From Costus lasius (taxonomy: Eukaryota > Streptophyta > Magnoliopsida > Zingiberales > Costaceae): a stretch of 64,000 bases of DNA. This document shows positions 23,577-35,027 of the stretch, one piece after another. The first letter of the stretch is position 1. Each line of letters opens with the position of its first letter. The stretch lies in contig CM050449.1 of assembly GCA_027563935.2 (NCBI GenBank), positions 86,273,178 through 86,337,177 of the forward strand, given 5' to 3'. The notes beneath the pieces were generated by a model that saw nothing but the letters and a program-made list of their open reading frames with translations, searched no databases and was not told the origin of the DNA. A program made the translations under genes and the position numbers.

Positions 23577-25443
23577 TGATAGGATTCCGCAAGTGCACGG
23601 AATTATCGAAGTAATAAAAATATCGAACCACAGAGACCTACGTGTTAAGTACCTAATAGTTGTATTCTCGCTAGCTAAGTAAACTGAAAATGATGCAAGT
23701 GAATAGAAAGAGCGTAAGATAAACAGAGAGATAAACATGGGACTAGGGTTTCATCCACCTTAATTTCAATGATAAGATATAAATAAAAGTTCATCAATCA
23801 AAGCTAGCTATGATAAAGACCTAATTTACTTCATAAAAAGATTATCTCACTTTCGTGCAGACAATCATGCAGGGACCAATCCTTGCTTTCGCGCAATATT
23901 TGTCCCAATGCTAAAGATAAGTAAATCATCAACAAAGAACTCAAGGATCACTTTAGTGCATCCGAGTTCTAAGTTGATCATCACAAGTGGAGTCTCAAGG
24001 ATCACTTTCGTACATCCGAAACTCAACACAAGTTCTACTTAAGGCTTTCCAACGGATCGTTACTCACTTTCACGCAATAACTATCAACGTTTATAACATT
24101 AATTAAATCCTAAATCGATATTATCAAACATGACAATAAATCTACTAGAACATATCAAATTGGATCTAACCTAAGGAAGGGATCTCAACATGCAATTCTA
24201 GGGTTCCAAGTTCTCAAGCAAATCACCTTTCAGTCTTATTGCGAAAACTCTAAAACATGGATAATAACATAGATCTAAGGAAAATTAAAGACAATTCATC
24301 ACATAAGTAGAATTATCACAACGAAGATTATCATGACGAAAGAAAAGAATTATCTAATCATTAAAAATCAAAGGGATTAAACCCTATGTCCCACAAAAGA
24401 TCTAAGCAGACATGGAAGAGAAAATACAATAAATCATAGTTTAGAACAATTAGAAATCAGAGAAGAAGAAAAATAAAACAACGTTACAACACGAGTGTAA
24501 TGTAAATTACACCTGTAATTTCGTGATGAACAGCGCTGTCACCGCTGTTTTGTTGATTCCTCTTCTGATCGGACTTCAAACGCTCTGAAATTTCTGTGGT
24601 GTCTTCCTCTCCTCCAGGCGAAGCTTTTGCGTGAAAATCTGAGCCTAAGGTGCCCTCTACGCCTCTCGGCGTGAGGCCAAACCCTAGCCGCCTCTCTAGC
24701 GATTTCTCTCTAGATACATGATAAAAGTTCACCCTTCTACTTTGTACGCCTTCCCCTCTTAAAGACAAGTCTGCAGCAACTTTCGGATCCTAATTTGGTG
24801 CTCTGGATCAAAAGTTATGGCCCGAACAATTTTCAGCCGCAAAAGACTCGCGATTTTGACTGGGAATTACGGCCGTGTAATAATTTACGGCAGTGCCGTA
24901 ATATTGGCTGAGTGTTCTGTTCTGGAAACGCTGGACAATACGGCACCATAATTTAGTTTACGGCAGTGCCGTATTTTCGGCTGAACTCTCTGGTCGGATT
25001 CGTCGGGGAAATAAGACCCGTGTAATTCTTTACGGCAGTGCCATAATTTTGGCAAAAGTTTCTGTTCAGAAAGTGCCCCAAAATACGCCGTGTAAATCCT
25101 TACGGCGGTGCCGTATTTTCGCAAAAACCTTCTGTTTGGAAAATCACCAAAATACGGCCGTGATCTCGATAATACGGTAGCCGTGAAAAATACGGTACCG
25201 TAAAATCCCTTATGGCACTACCGTATTTTGGTCTTTAGCCTCAATTTACGTGAAAATTCTTGTGTGACCTCTTCTTGATGATGGTAACTCTTCCATGTCT
25301 TTGATTTTGCTTAAAAATGCCCAAAATAGTGCCTTTTTGCAATACTCGATGAATTTAGCATGAAAACAAGTAAAAGATCCTCAATTTAGCATGAAAAGAT
25401 ATCTAAAATGATACAAAATATACTATATATTTTGGTATCATCA
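23577..25443 (-). repeat. 5' LTR of element C, 1867 bp
   Basis: Starts TGATAGGATTCC and ends GGTATCATCA. It carries the hairpin at 24491-24516 (9 of 11 pairs), a palindrome array at about 24865-25230, and repeats of the TGCACGAAAGTGA type on the element strand. It is about 40 bp shorter than the 3' LTR. Confidence 0.92.
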
Positions 25444-25448
25444 CCCTT

Positions 25449-26125
25449 ATGTATTTTGTTTGTTCCCACTCCTCTACTCTATAAAAGAGGAGGTTGGGCT
25501 GTAGTGTTCTTCAGTCCTCTAAGTGTGTAGAGTTCTCTTGGTGAGCTTAGAGAGCCCTCCTAAGTTTGTGAAGTCAAGCCGGAGCCTCGCCTTCGTCGTT
25601 GTTCGGGTCGAGGACGCCTCGATTCCAAGTTGTTTCCACTTTCAGCTTGAAGTAAATCCCACCCTTCCAGTGGGTCAGGTTCGCTTGTTTTTCATTTCAG
25701 TTGCGTATTTCTTCGCTGCGATTTCTTCTCCCTTCACCCGCGTTGTTCGTTCTTCGGAAGTGTGGTTGTTTTCTTGTGTTCTTTCGCTTGTTTCAGCTAC
25801 ATAGTCCGGTGAGCTAATTTCCACGCCTTCGCTATCCCCCGCGTGGCTAAGCTTAAAACGTGCCAAGTGAGCTGTGAGGATCGCTTAAAATTTGCTTTGA
25901 GGTTAGTGTGTTGCGTTAATAGTTGGGTGCAGTCGCTTTTCATTCGCATTAGTGTTGCCCTAATTGAACTCGTCACCATTTTTGTCGCACTTTCTACCGA
26001 TTTTCCTACACTTTCTGAAGCGTTTTTCCTTCCCTCGTCTCACGACCCTCTCCCGTTGTACGTGCATTGTGTAACATCCCTAGAGTACGGCTTAAGGACC
26101 CTCCCTCCTATTAGATGCTACATCA
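25449..26125 (+). repeat. Solo LTR D, right part with promoter
   Basis: Continues LTR D after element C and ends CTACATCA, followed by the second GTATA duplication (26126-26130). It contains a clear TATA box and a following leader-like stretch. Open frames here (25523-26145) lie within LTR sequence and are not supported as genes. Confidence 0.85.
25480..25487 (+). promoter_or_regulatory. TATA box of solo LTR D
   Basis: TATAAAAG in the context CTACTCTATAAAAGAGG. Transcription would be expected to start about 25-30 bp downstream, near 25512, and read into element A's RT remnant. Confidence 0.65.
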
Positions 26126-26130
26126 GTATA

Positions 26131-26921
26131 CCATTGATGACTTGAAAGGAATTAATCCTTCTTTTTGTATGCACATGATTCATAGGAAGGATGAGCACAA
26201 ACCACGTGTGGATTTCCGAAGAAGACTCAACCCATATATGAAGGAAGTTGTAAATAATGAAGTTTTGAAATTGTTTGATGCAGGTATTATCTATCCTATC
26301 TCTGATAGTAAGTAGATAAGTCCTGTACATTGTGTTCCTAAAAATGGGGGTGTCACAGTTATGAAAAACAAAGATAAAGAGTTGATTCCTGTTAGAACAG
26401 TTACTAGTTGGCGCATGTGTATAGACTATAGGAAATTAAATGCAGCCATTAGGTAAGACCACTTCCCTTACCTTTTATTGATCAGATGGTTGAGAGACTT
26501 GCTAAGCATTCTTATTTTTGTTTTCTTGATGGATATTCTGGATTTTTTTCAAATTCTCATTCATCCTGATGATCAAGACAAAACCACCTTTACGTGCCCA
26601 TATGGTACTTTTGCATATAGGAGAATGTCTTTTGGATTGTGTAATGCACCTGCTACTTTTCAGAGGTGTATGATAGCAATATTTTCTGAATTTCTTGAGG
26701 ATTTTATGGATGTTTTCATGGATGATTTTTCTGTTTATGGCTTTTCTTCTGATTATTGTTTGGCTAATTTATCTCGAGTTTTGCAGAGGTGTGAAGAAAC
26801 TAACCTTGTCCTTAAATGGGAGAAGTGTCATTTCATGGTTAAGTAGGGAATAGTTTTGGGGCACCTTATTTCAGAGAGAGGGATAGAAGTCGACAAGGCA
26901 AAAGTTGAAGTGATTGAGAAG
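26131..26921 (+). pseudogene. Reverse transcriptase of element A, first part, interrupted by element B
   Basis: The frame matches B: DDLKGINPSFCMH, PVHCVPKNGGVTVMKNK, WRMCIDYRKLNA, HPDDQDKTTFTCPYGTFA and FGLCNAPATFQRC. The catalytic block is [13 protein letters not shown] with both Asp present. In-frame stops sit at 26314 (Trp to stop), after LNAAIR near 26454 and after CHFMVK near 26846, and a small indel lies near DFFQ. The reading is cut at I-E-K by element B and resumes at 37010. It is non-functional. Confidence 0.92.
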
Positions 26922-28825
26922 TGATGACACCAAAATATGTAGTATATTTTGCATCATTTTAGAAACCTTTTCAAGATAAATTGAGGATCTTTTACTTGTT
27001 TCCATGCTAAACCCATCAAATATTACAAAGTCTACTTCTGTTTTGGTTTTTCATATTTTTCAGGCAAAAAGACGTTATTTTAGGCATTTTCAAGCAAAAT
27101 CAAATACATGGAAGAGTTCTCATCATCAAGAAGAAGGCACCCACGAAATTTCACATAAATCGAGGCAAAAAACCAAAAATACAGCAGGGCCGTAAAGGAT
27201 TTTACGATACTGTATTTTTCACGGCTACCATATTATCGAGATCACGGCCGTATTTGGGTGATTTTCCAAACAAAAGGTTTTCGCGAAAATACGGTACCGC
27301 CGTAAGAATTTACACGGCCCTATTTTGGGGCGCTTTCGGAACAGAAACCTTAGCCGATTTTACGGCACTACCGTAAACATTTACACGGGCCATATTTTCT
27401 AGATGAATTCGACCAGAGAGTTCAGCCGATTTTACGGCACTGCCGTAAACCAAATTACGGTGCCGTATGTTTCAGCAATTTCAGAACAGAATGATCGATG
27501 GATTTTATGGCAGTGTCGTAAGATATTACACTGTCGTATTTCAGTTTTTGAACGCGACTCCCAGGTCAATTTCAACGCCCGATTTTTGCGGAGATGATTG
27601 TGGACGATCCAGAAGTTTATAATCGATGTCGTAAGAAGCAAAAGGGGAGCATTTCACGGGAGGATTAGAGAGAGACCAAAAGCCCTAAATTTCGTACACC
27701 GTCGAGGGAGAAATCTTGATCGACGCCGTCGCCGAGGGTTTCGTTACCGCGCTCGATCCAGACAACCTCCGGCCGTGATTTTTCTACCGAAGCATCGCCT
27801 GGTGAAGGAAACAACGTGCCAGAAGTTTCAGTTCGAAAAGAGACAAATTGGACGAGAAATCAGAGGAAGAAGGATCGCCACCACTGTTCACGCCTTCCTT
27901 TGCAAAATATGGCTGTGAAATACTTCACAGCCGTGCCGTATTTTCTAAAAAAACTCTTCTTTTTGTTGATTTTTGATTTTCTGAAATTATGGAATATTGT
28001 ATTTCCTTCGCCATGCTAGCTTAAACTACTCTTGGGACATGGGAGAGTAGTTCACTTGACTTTTAATGATTAGATAACTTCTTTTTCAATATTTCGTTGA
28101 GTTTGATTTCAGCATGATGATTTTGCTCATGTGATAATTGTGCTTAGACTCTCTTTAAGTTCATATTATTAATTATGTTCTTAGAATTTTCGCTTGAGAC
28201 TGAAAGGTAATTGCTTGAGAATTTGGGCCCCTAGAATTGCATGTTAGGATCCCTTCCTTAGGTTAGATCCATCTTGATCTTTTCTAGTAAAATAATTGTC
28301 ATGATTATAACATGAGTCTATAGATCGAGTCTATTTGTCAAACGTGGAGATCTTGTGCGAAAGCAATCGGAACGTTGGAGGTCCTTGAGCAAAACTAGTT
28401 GTGAGACTCAGATGCACGAAAGTGATCCTTGAGACTCCACTAAAGATTCTAGAGCTCGGATGCACGAAAGTGATCCTTGAGTTCATCCTTTGATAATATC
28501 TTCTTCATGATGAAATTAAATCAACGAAATCCTTATTCATGTCTAGTCATAAAAGTTTAAGTGAACGAAACCCTAGTCCCAGCTTTTCTCTCTGATAATC
28601 CCGCTTTTAGTTACCGATTGCTATTCTCAAGATCTCGACTTGCCTAGTTAGTAAGAAATCAACTATTTAGTATTCGACAACGTAGGTCCCTGTGGATTCG
28701 ATACTTTTTTATTACTTCGTATACCCGTGCACTTGCGGTTTAACAACAAGTTTTTGATGCCGTTACCAAGGATTAGTCCAAGGTACACGCGTGCCAGATT
28801 TGTTGTGTTCCCTTTCGGGCTATCA
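26922..28825 (+). repeat. 5' LTR of element B, 1904 bp
   Basis: TGATGACACC to GGGCTATCA. It contains a palindrome array (about 27175-27560), the conserved hairpin at 27911-27932 (9-bp perfect stem), repeated TGCACGAAAGTGA words (28400-28480), and a relic primer site at 28755-28772 some 53 bp inside the 3' edge. Confidence 0.93.
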
Positions 28826-28831
28826 AGTTTT

Positions 28832-28849
28832 TGGCGTCGTTGCCGGGGA
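28832..28849 (+). promoter_or_regulatory. Primer-binding site, tRNA-Asp type, element B
   Basis: TGGCGTCGTTGCCGGGGA, one mismatch from perfect, six bases after the LTR. Confidence 0.9.
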
Positions 28850-28987
28850 CCTTAGTTTTTGTCGATATTAGAGACGTTGAGAGTATTGCTAGACTAGGTT
28901 TCATTTATATTTTATCTTTTTATTCTTTTCTGTTTACTTACATCATTTGATCAATTTGCTCTAGTGTGCATAGGACATTCATTTCTA

Positions 28988-31900
28988 ATGGCTGATCAAA
29001 GATCACTAAGGGACTATGCTGCCCCTAATCCTCAGGGGATACACTTCAGCATTGCTAGACCTACAATTGAGGCCTCCAACTTTGAAATTAATCCTGCCTT
29101 CGTGACTATGATCCAGCAGAATCAGTTCGGAGGATCATCAATCGAAGATCCTTATTCACATTTATATACCTTTCTTGAATATTGTGATACCATAAGAATT
29201 CATGGAATTTCTGATGATGCACTAAAACTGATATTGTTCCCTTTTTCTCTCAGGGATCAAGCACGAACTTGGTTGCATTCTCGTCAACCCAATACTTTCA
29301 CAACATGGGATCAATTATCAAAAGCTTTTCTGACGAGATACTTTCCACCAAGCAAGACTTTCCAATTGAGAAATCAAATCATGAACTTCCAACAGAAAGA
29401 AGGAGAATCTCTTAGTGAAGCATGGGAACGATACAATGAATTGCAAAGGAAGTGTCCTCACCATGGCTTGGAGCGACGGGTCTTAATTGAAACCTTTTAT
29501 TATGGTTTAATTAATCACACTCACCTCATTATTGATGCTGCTGCAGGGGGAGCCTTGATGAGTAGAACAATTGATGATGCTTTCAAGTTGTTTGAGGAGA
29601 TGTCCTTGAATCAGAGCCAATGGGCTCCAGATGAAGGAATTTCATATTGTCATCAACATGGTAAGAATGAGAATGAGGATCAGCAAACCCTGACCGAAGA
29701 GGTTAGTGAGCACATGTTAGAAAAATTTTTAGCTAGCCAAATCCATTCATTGCAAATTCAAAACACAAAAAAATTCGAAGATCTTGAAGAAACTGTTAGT
29801 CATCTTGCTTCTCAAGTAGAATCCTTAGTTACTTGTAGTAAAATTCTAGAAGGACAAATATCTAGATTAAACACTGGGGAACATTGCAATACCATTATCA
29901 CTAGAAGTGGGAGACAACTAGGAGAACTTAAGGAAAAAGAGTCTATTAATGATCAGGATGAAGAATTAGAATTAGAAAAGCCTTCTGAACATGAACAAAC
30001 CCTACATAGTTCAACACCTCAAAAGGGTGGTAATCAAAAAGAGGATGTTCCATGTAAAGAAGATGGATCTAAGACTAATCTACCTCCATCCTTTAGACCA
30101 CTGATACCTTTTCCCCAAAGGTTAGAACAAGAGAAGTTAGATAAGCAATTTGGGAGATTTCTTCATGTTTTGAAAAAGCTTTACATTAATATACCATTTA
30201 CTGAAGCTTTATCTCAAATGCCCATATATGCTAAATTTTTGAAAGAAATCCTGTCTAACAAAAGAAAGATAGAAAACTATGGTACTGTTTCTTTAACCGA
30301 AGAATGTAGTGCTGTTATTCAAAACAGGTTACCACCGAAATTAAATGATCCAGGTAGTTTCTCTATCCCATGTTTTATTGGAAATATGGCTTTCGACCGA
30401 GCCTTATTTGATCTAGGAGCTAGTGTAAGTCTTATGCCTTTGTCTGTGTGCAGGAAATTGGACATGGGAGCTCCTAAGCCGACTATAATTTCTTTGCAGC
30501 TCGCCGATCGATCAGTAAAATATCCAATAGGTATTCTAGAGGATGTTCCTATACAGGTTGGTAAGTACTTCATACCTGCTGATTTTGTGGTACTTGAAAT
30601 GGAAGAAGACGCCAAGATTCCTATTATTCTGGGTAGGCCATTCTTAGCCACTGCTGGAGCCCTTATTGATGTAAGGAATGACAAACTTGCTTTAAGAATT
30701 GGCAATGATAAGATTGAGTTTGATTTGAATAATTCATTGAAAAAACCTACTTATGCTAGTTCCTGTTGCACTATTCAGTCTATTGATGACACAGTTTATG
30801 ATGCTAGTTGTTTGATTGATGATTCTTCTACTGATGTTTCTTTTTCTGATTCCTTGGAAAATTCTTGTGAAAAAATTGATAGTCCTGGTTTTGAGAATGA
30901 TTTTGATGATTTTGATGATGAGAAACACGATATCTTAGATTGTGCTACTTTTAATAATGAAAGTGAAAAGATCCCTAAAGTTGAGTTGAAAGTTTTACTT
31001 GATAACCTTAGATATGAATTTCTTGGTCTTAACTCTACCTACCCTGTGATTGTGGATGCTAAATTAGATGCCAGGGAAACTGATTTACTCCTGAAGGAGC
31101 TAAGAATTCATAGAAAGGTAATTGGGTATTGCATTGATGACTTAAAAGGGATTAACCCTTTTTTTTGTATGCACGGGATTCACATGGAGGATAAGCACAA
31201 GCCGCATGTAGATTTTCAGAGAAGGCTCAACCCATCTATGAAGGAAGTGGTGAAGAAGGAAGTACTAAAATTGCTAGATGCAGGTATTATCTACCCTATC
31301 TCAGATAGTAAGTGGGTGAGTCCTGTACACTGTGTTCCAAAGAAGGGGGGTGTCACTGTAATGAAAAATAAGGATAATGAATTGATACCTGTTAGAAATA
31401 TCACTAGTTGGCGTATGTGTATTGATTATAGAAAATTAAATACTGTCACTAGGAAGGATCATTTTCCCTTGCCTTTCATTGATCAAATGGTGGAAAGACT
31501 TGCCAAGCACTCTCACTTTTGTTTTCTTGATGGGTATTCCGGATTTTTTCAGATTCCTATTCATCCTGATGATCAGGATAAAACCACTTTTACATGTCCT
31601 TATGGTACTTTTGCTTATAGAAGAATGCCCTTTGGTTTATGCAATGCACCTGCCACTTTTCAAAGATGTATGATGGCGATTTTTTTTTGAATTTATTGAA
31701 GACTTCATGGATGATTTCTCTGTCTATGGTTTTTCTTTTGATGACTGCTTAGCTAATCTTTCTAGAGATTTACAGAGATGCAAAGAGACTAACCTTGTCT
31801 TGAATTGGGAAAAATGTCACTTTATGGTTAGACAGGGGATAGTTTTGGGCCATCTCGTTTCAAAGAGAGGGATTGAAGTGGACAAGGCCAAGATAGAAGT

Positions 31901-33890
31901 GATTGAGAAGTTAGCACCTCCCACCACTGTCAAGGAGATCAGGAGCTTTTTGGGACATGTAGGGTTTTACAGGAGATTCATCAAGGACTTCTCTGAACTT
32001 GCTAAACCTTTAACTGATTTACTTTGTAAAGACGCCAAATTCTGCTTTGATGAGAAATGTCTGTTTGCTTTTCAGGAGTTAAAGAAAACTTTGGTTTCAG
32101 CATCCATCATTCAACCCCCAGATTGGGACTTGCCCTTTGAACTCATGTGTGACGCTAGTGATTATGCAGTGGGAGCAGTCTTGGGACAAAGAAAAGATAA
32201 GAAACCTCATGTTATTCACTACGCCAGCAAAACTTTGGATGAGGCACAAAGAAATTACACCACCACTGAGAAGGAATTATTGGCCATAGTATTTCCTTTT
32301 GATAAATTTAGGTCTTACTTGATTAACTCCAAAGTGGTAGTGTACACTGACCATGCAGCTGTGAAATACTTAATGCAGAAAAAAGACAGCAAACCACGAT
32401 TACTCAGATGGATTTTACTTCTGCAAGAATTTGATTTGGAGATTAAAGACAAAAGGGGATTAGAAAACCTTGTTGCATTTCATCTCTCAAGAATAATGGC
32501 AGACACTGAAAAGAATGATGAAATCAATGATTCTTTCCCTGAAGAACAGCTCTTAACCATTGAACAACTCAAAGCACCCTGGTATGCTTACATAGTGAAT
32601 TATCTTGTAATCAATATTTTTCCTCCTGATTTGAGCTACCAAAAAAAGAAAAGATTTTTGGCTGAGGTGAAATACTATTTTTGGGATGAGCCTTATGTGT
32701 TTAGAAGATGTGCTGATAGCATTTTTAGAAGATGTGTACCTGAAGAAGAAATTGCAGATATTTTGCTTCAATGCCATGGATCCTCCTATGGTGGTCATGC
32801 CGGTACTGAAAAAACTGCTTTTAAGGTGCTACAATCAGGTTTTTATTGGCCCACAATTTTCAAAGATGCTAGAAACTTTGTATCATCCTGTGATAGATGT
32901 CAAAAGACTGGGAATATTAACAGAAGACATGAAATGGCACTGTCCAATATTCTTGAAGTTGAGATATTTGATGTTTGGGGGATTGACTTCATGGGACCTT
33001 TCCCATCTTCTGGAGGTAACAAGTACATTCTTGTAGCAGTTGATTATGTATCAAAATGGGTTGAAGCTCTTGCTTCACCAACCAATGATTCGAGAGTTGT
33101 TATTAAACTGTTCAAGAAGATTATCTTTCCATGATATGGAACACCCCGAGTAGTGATCAGTGATGGAGGATCACATTTCATAGAATATAAGTTTTCAACC
33201 TTACTCAGGAAGTACGGAGTTAATCATAAAGTTGCAACACCCTATCACCCCCAAACAAGTGGACAGGTTGAGATATCAAACAGAGAGATCAAAGGAATTC
33301 TGGAGAAAACAGTGTCGCGCACTAGAAAAGACTGGGCATTCAAACTTGATGATGCATTGTGGGCTTACAGGACTGCTTTCAAAACACCCATAGGTATGTC
33401 CCCCTTTCAATTGATTTATGGAAAATCATGTCTCATTCCCATAGAGCTCAAGCATAAGGCGTTCTGGGCAATCAAGAAGCTGAATTTTGACTTGAAAATT
33501 GCGGGTGAAAAACAGAGGTTGCAATTAAATGAGCTAGATGAGATCAGACTCTCTGCATATGAGAATGCAAGAATCTACAAAGAGAGGACTAAGAGATGGC
33601 ATGATCGACAGATTTTCAGAAAAGACTTCCAACCAGGTGACTTTGTTCTATTATTCAATTCTAGATTGAGACTTTTTCCAGGAAAGCTTAAGTGTCGATG
33701 GTCTGGTCCTTTTCAGGTAAAGAAAGCCTATCCCTACGGAGCTGTAGACGTAGGAGCGAGGGAACGGGAGAATTCAAAGTTAATGGTCAAAGATTGAAGC
33801 ATTATTATTAGGAAGAGCAGATTGGGGAAAAGGAAAGTCTTTACCTTGATAAGCCACGATCAAATCTGAGTGTCGAACGGTCAAGTTAAT
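28988..33890 (+). pseudogene. gag-pol polyprotein of element B, lightly damaged
   Basis: The start is MADQRSLRDYAAPN (28988). The Gag capsid region lies at about 29220-29530; the zinc knuckle seen in element I is absent. Protease active site ALFDLGASVSL is at about 30395. RT has WRMCIDYRKLN (31409) and [10 protein letters not shown]; four residues present in A before the catalytic MDD are missing here. A +1 insertion in a T run (about 31681-31690) shifts the frame. RNase H acidic residues are in [10 protein letters not shown] (32146), TEKELLAI and [10 protein letters not shown]. Integrase has its HHCC region (32776-32905) and D, D, E in [17 protein letters not shown] and [15 protein letters not shown] lies at 33132 and a frameshift near 33770. 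The original stop would lie in the hairpin at 33880-33895. Confidence 0.95.
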
Positions 33891-33930
33891 GACCTTTTAA
33901 ACTAGCGCTTCTTGGAAGGCAACCCAAGCA
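33879..33930 (+). promoter_or_regulatory. Post-coding double hairpin motif, element B copy
   Basis: GGTCA-AGTTAA-TGACC holds the ancestral pol stop (TAA, then TGA) in the loop and 3' arm. It is followed by CTTGGAAGGCAACCCAAG, with one mismatch in its stem relative to other copies. Confidence 0.75.
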
Positions 33931-34484
33931 CTCTTGCTTAGTTTAATCACTTCTATTTTAGTTGTTTTTAGAATTAAAATTTCCTTTTTTTTAGGGGAAT
34001 AGAATAAAGAGGGAGTTATGAAGAAAGTTAAATCCAACGGTGGCGAAAAATTGAATTTTGTGAGCATCACTTTCCATACTACTTTGCATTCTATTTTCCT
34101 CGATCTTTTGAAAAAGAATTGGATGCATACAATCCACTTTCTACCATCTTGTGGTGTGATCCTATTTTTTTTGAAAAAGATTTTCATTGATAAATATCTT
34201 CCACGATGCATGATTGAAGATATAGCCCTGTCATGTTAAATTTATTTCTTCAATACATATTTGTCTATTGAGATATGACATTGATTGATGCATAAAATTT
34301 TGGGTAGATATATTATTTGAAGAGTAAGATTTAAAGGTGAAACTTTTCTTTTGAATAAAATGAGTATATTAGTATGATTTGAGAATTTAGATCAATTGAT
34401 CAACCTAGTTGAGGCTTACTCTATTTTTGCTATTTGTTGGAAAAGAAGAATCCAAGATCCATAAAAATAGTGAGAGACTCCCCT

Positions 34485-34520
34485 ACTTGGCACTATGTAA
34501 AATTGATAGTGATACTTAAG
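34485..34520 (+). promoter_or_regulatory. Conserved hairpin 1 upstream of element B 3' LTR
   Basis: CACTAT (34491-34496) pairs with ATAGTG (34506-34511) around a 9-nt loop, with CTTGG before it and a CTTAAG after it. Confidence 0.6.
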
Positions 34521-34581
34521 AACATGGGTTGAAGTCTATACATGAAAAATAATGAGAGAGAAAAAGAATAAGACTCCTCTG

Positions 34582-34616
34582 CTTGGCACTGTGTAAAATT
34601 GACAGTGGTACCGAAG
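34582..34616 (+). promoter_or_regulatory. Conserved hairpin 2 upstream of element B 3' LTR
   Basis: CACTGT (34587-34592) pairs with ACAGTG (34602-34607) around the same loop; CTTGG pairs with CC-G-AAG outside a GTA bulge. It differs from hairpin 1 by a compensated base pair. Confidence 0.62.
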
Positions 34617-35027
34617 AAAGAGTTGAAGTCAAAAATGAAAAGTATGTGTCTATGTGGGTACATGCCATCTTTACAAAAACAAAAAAAATGCAATAAAAAA
34701 AAACTATGTGTGGAAAAAGATCTTGGAGACCTAATTCCTGTAAACAAAAGCCATGATAGATTTAAATTGATACTGGGTGAAATCATGAGATTGAAATTTC
34801 TATTTATCATACAGTTGCAAAATTTTATTTGATTGAGTTGTGAATCTAGAAAATTGAGTTCTGAGGATGAAATGTTAACTTGAAATTTTGTAAATCAATT
34901 AATAGAATTTTTCATTGACAAGTTGTATTTTAGAAATTTATTTGAGCATGAAAATGTTATTCTTTAAATTTGAAATCAAAATTTGATTTTTGCTTGAGGA
35001 CAAACAAAGTTTGAGCCTTATGTGTTT

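Larger units (their letters stand above)
6966..25443 (-). mobile_element. Element C: non-autonomous Athila-type element, about 7.6 kb without its insert
   Basis: It is bounded by LTRs 6966-8872 and 23577-25443 with perfect target duplication CCCTT (6961-6965 and 25444-25448). In element order: 5' LTR, tRNA-Asp primer site, zinc-knuckle/acidic ORF (23309-22177), double hairpin, palindrome array, a long untranslated region with two covarying hairpins, 3' LTR. There is no protease, RT or integrase. Copia element E is inserted in the untranslated region with duplication ACATA; F carries the uninterrupted version near 45165-45200. Confidence 0.92.
33931..35027 (+). other. Element B 3' untranslated internal region
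   Basis: No third ORF and no palindrome array. Open frames on either strand here are short and unlike any element gene. From about 34220 it matches F and C. It ends TTTGAGCCTTATGTGTT against the LTR, with no purine tract. Confidence 0.65.

Noticed and set aside
25523..26145. 93-100 residue open frames as a host gene downstream of a TATA box
   Set aside because: The TATA box and frames lie in solo LTR D, bounded by GTATA duplications, and the frames show no conserved domain.
33897..34239. Open frames on both strands after B's integrase
   Set aside because: They are short, Lys/Phe-rich and match no part of the third ORF in A or I; probably chance frames in AT-rich DNA.
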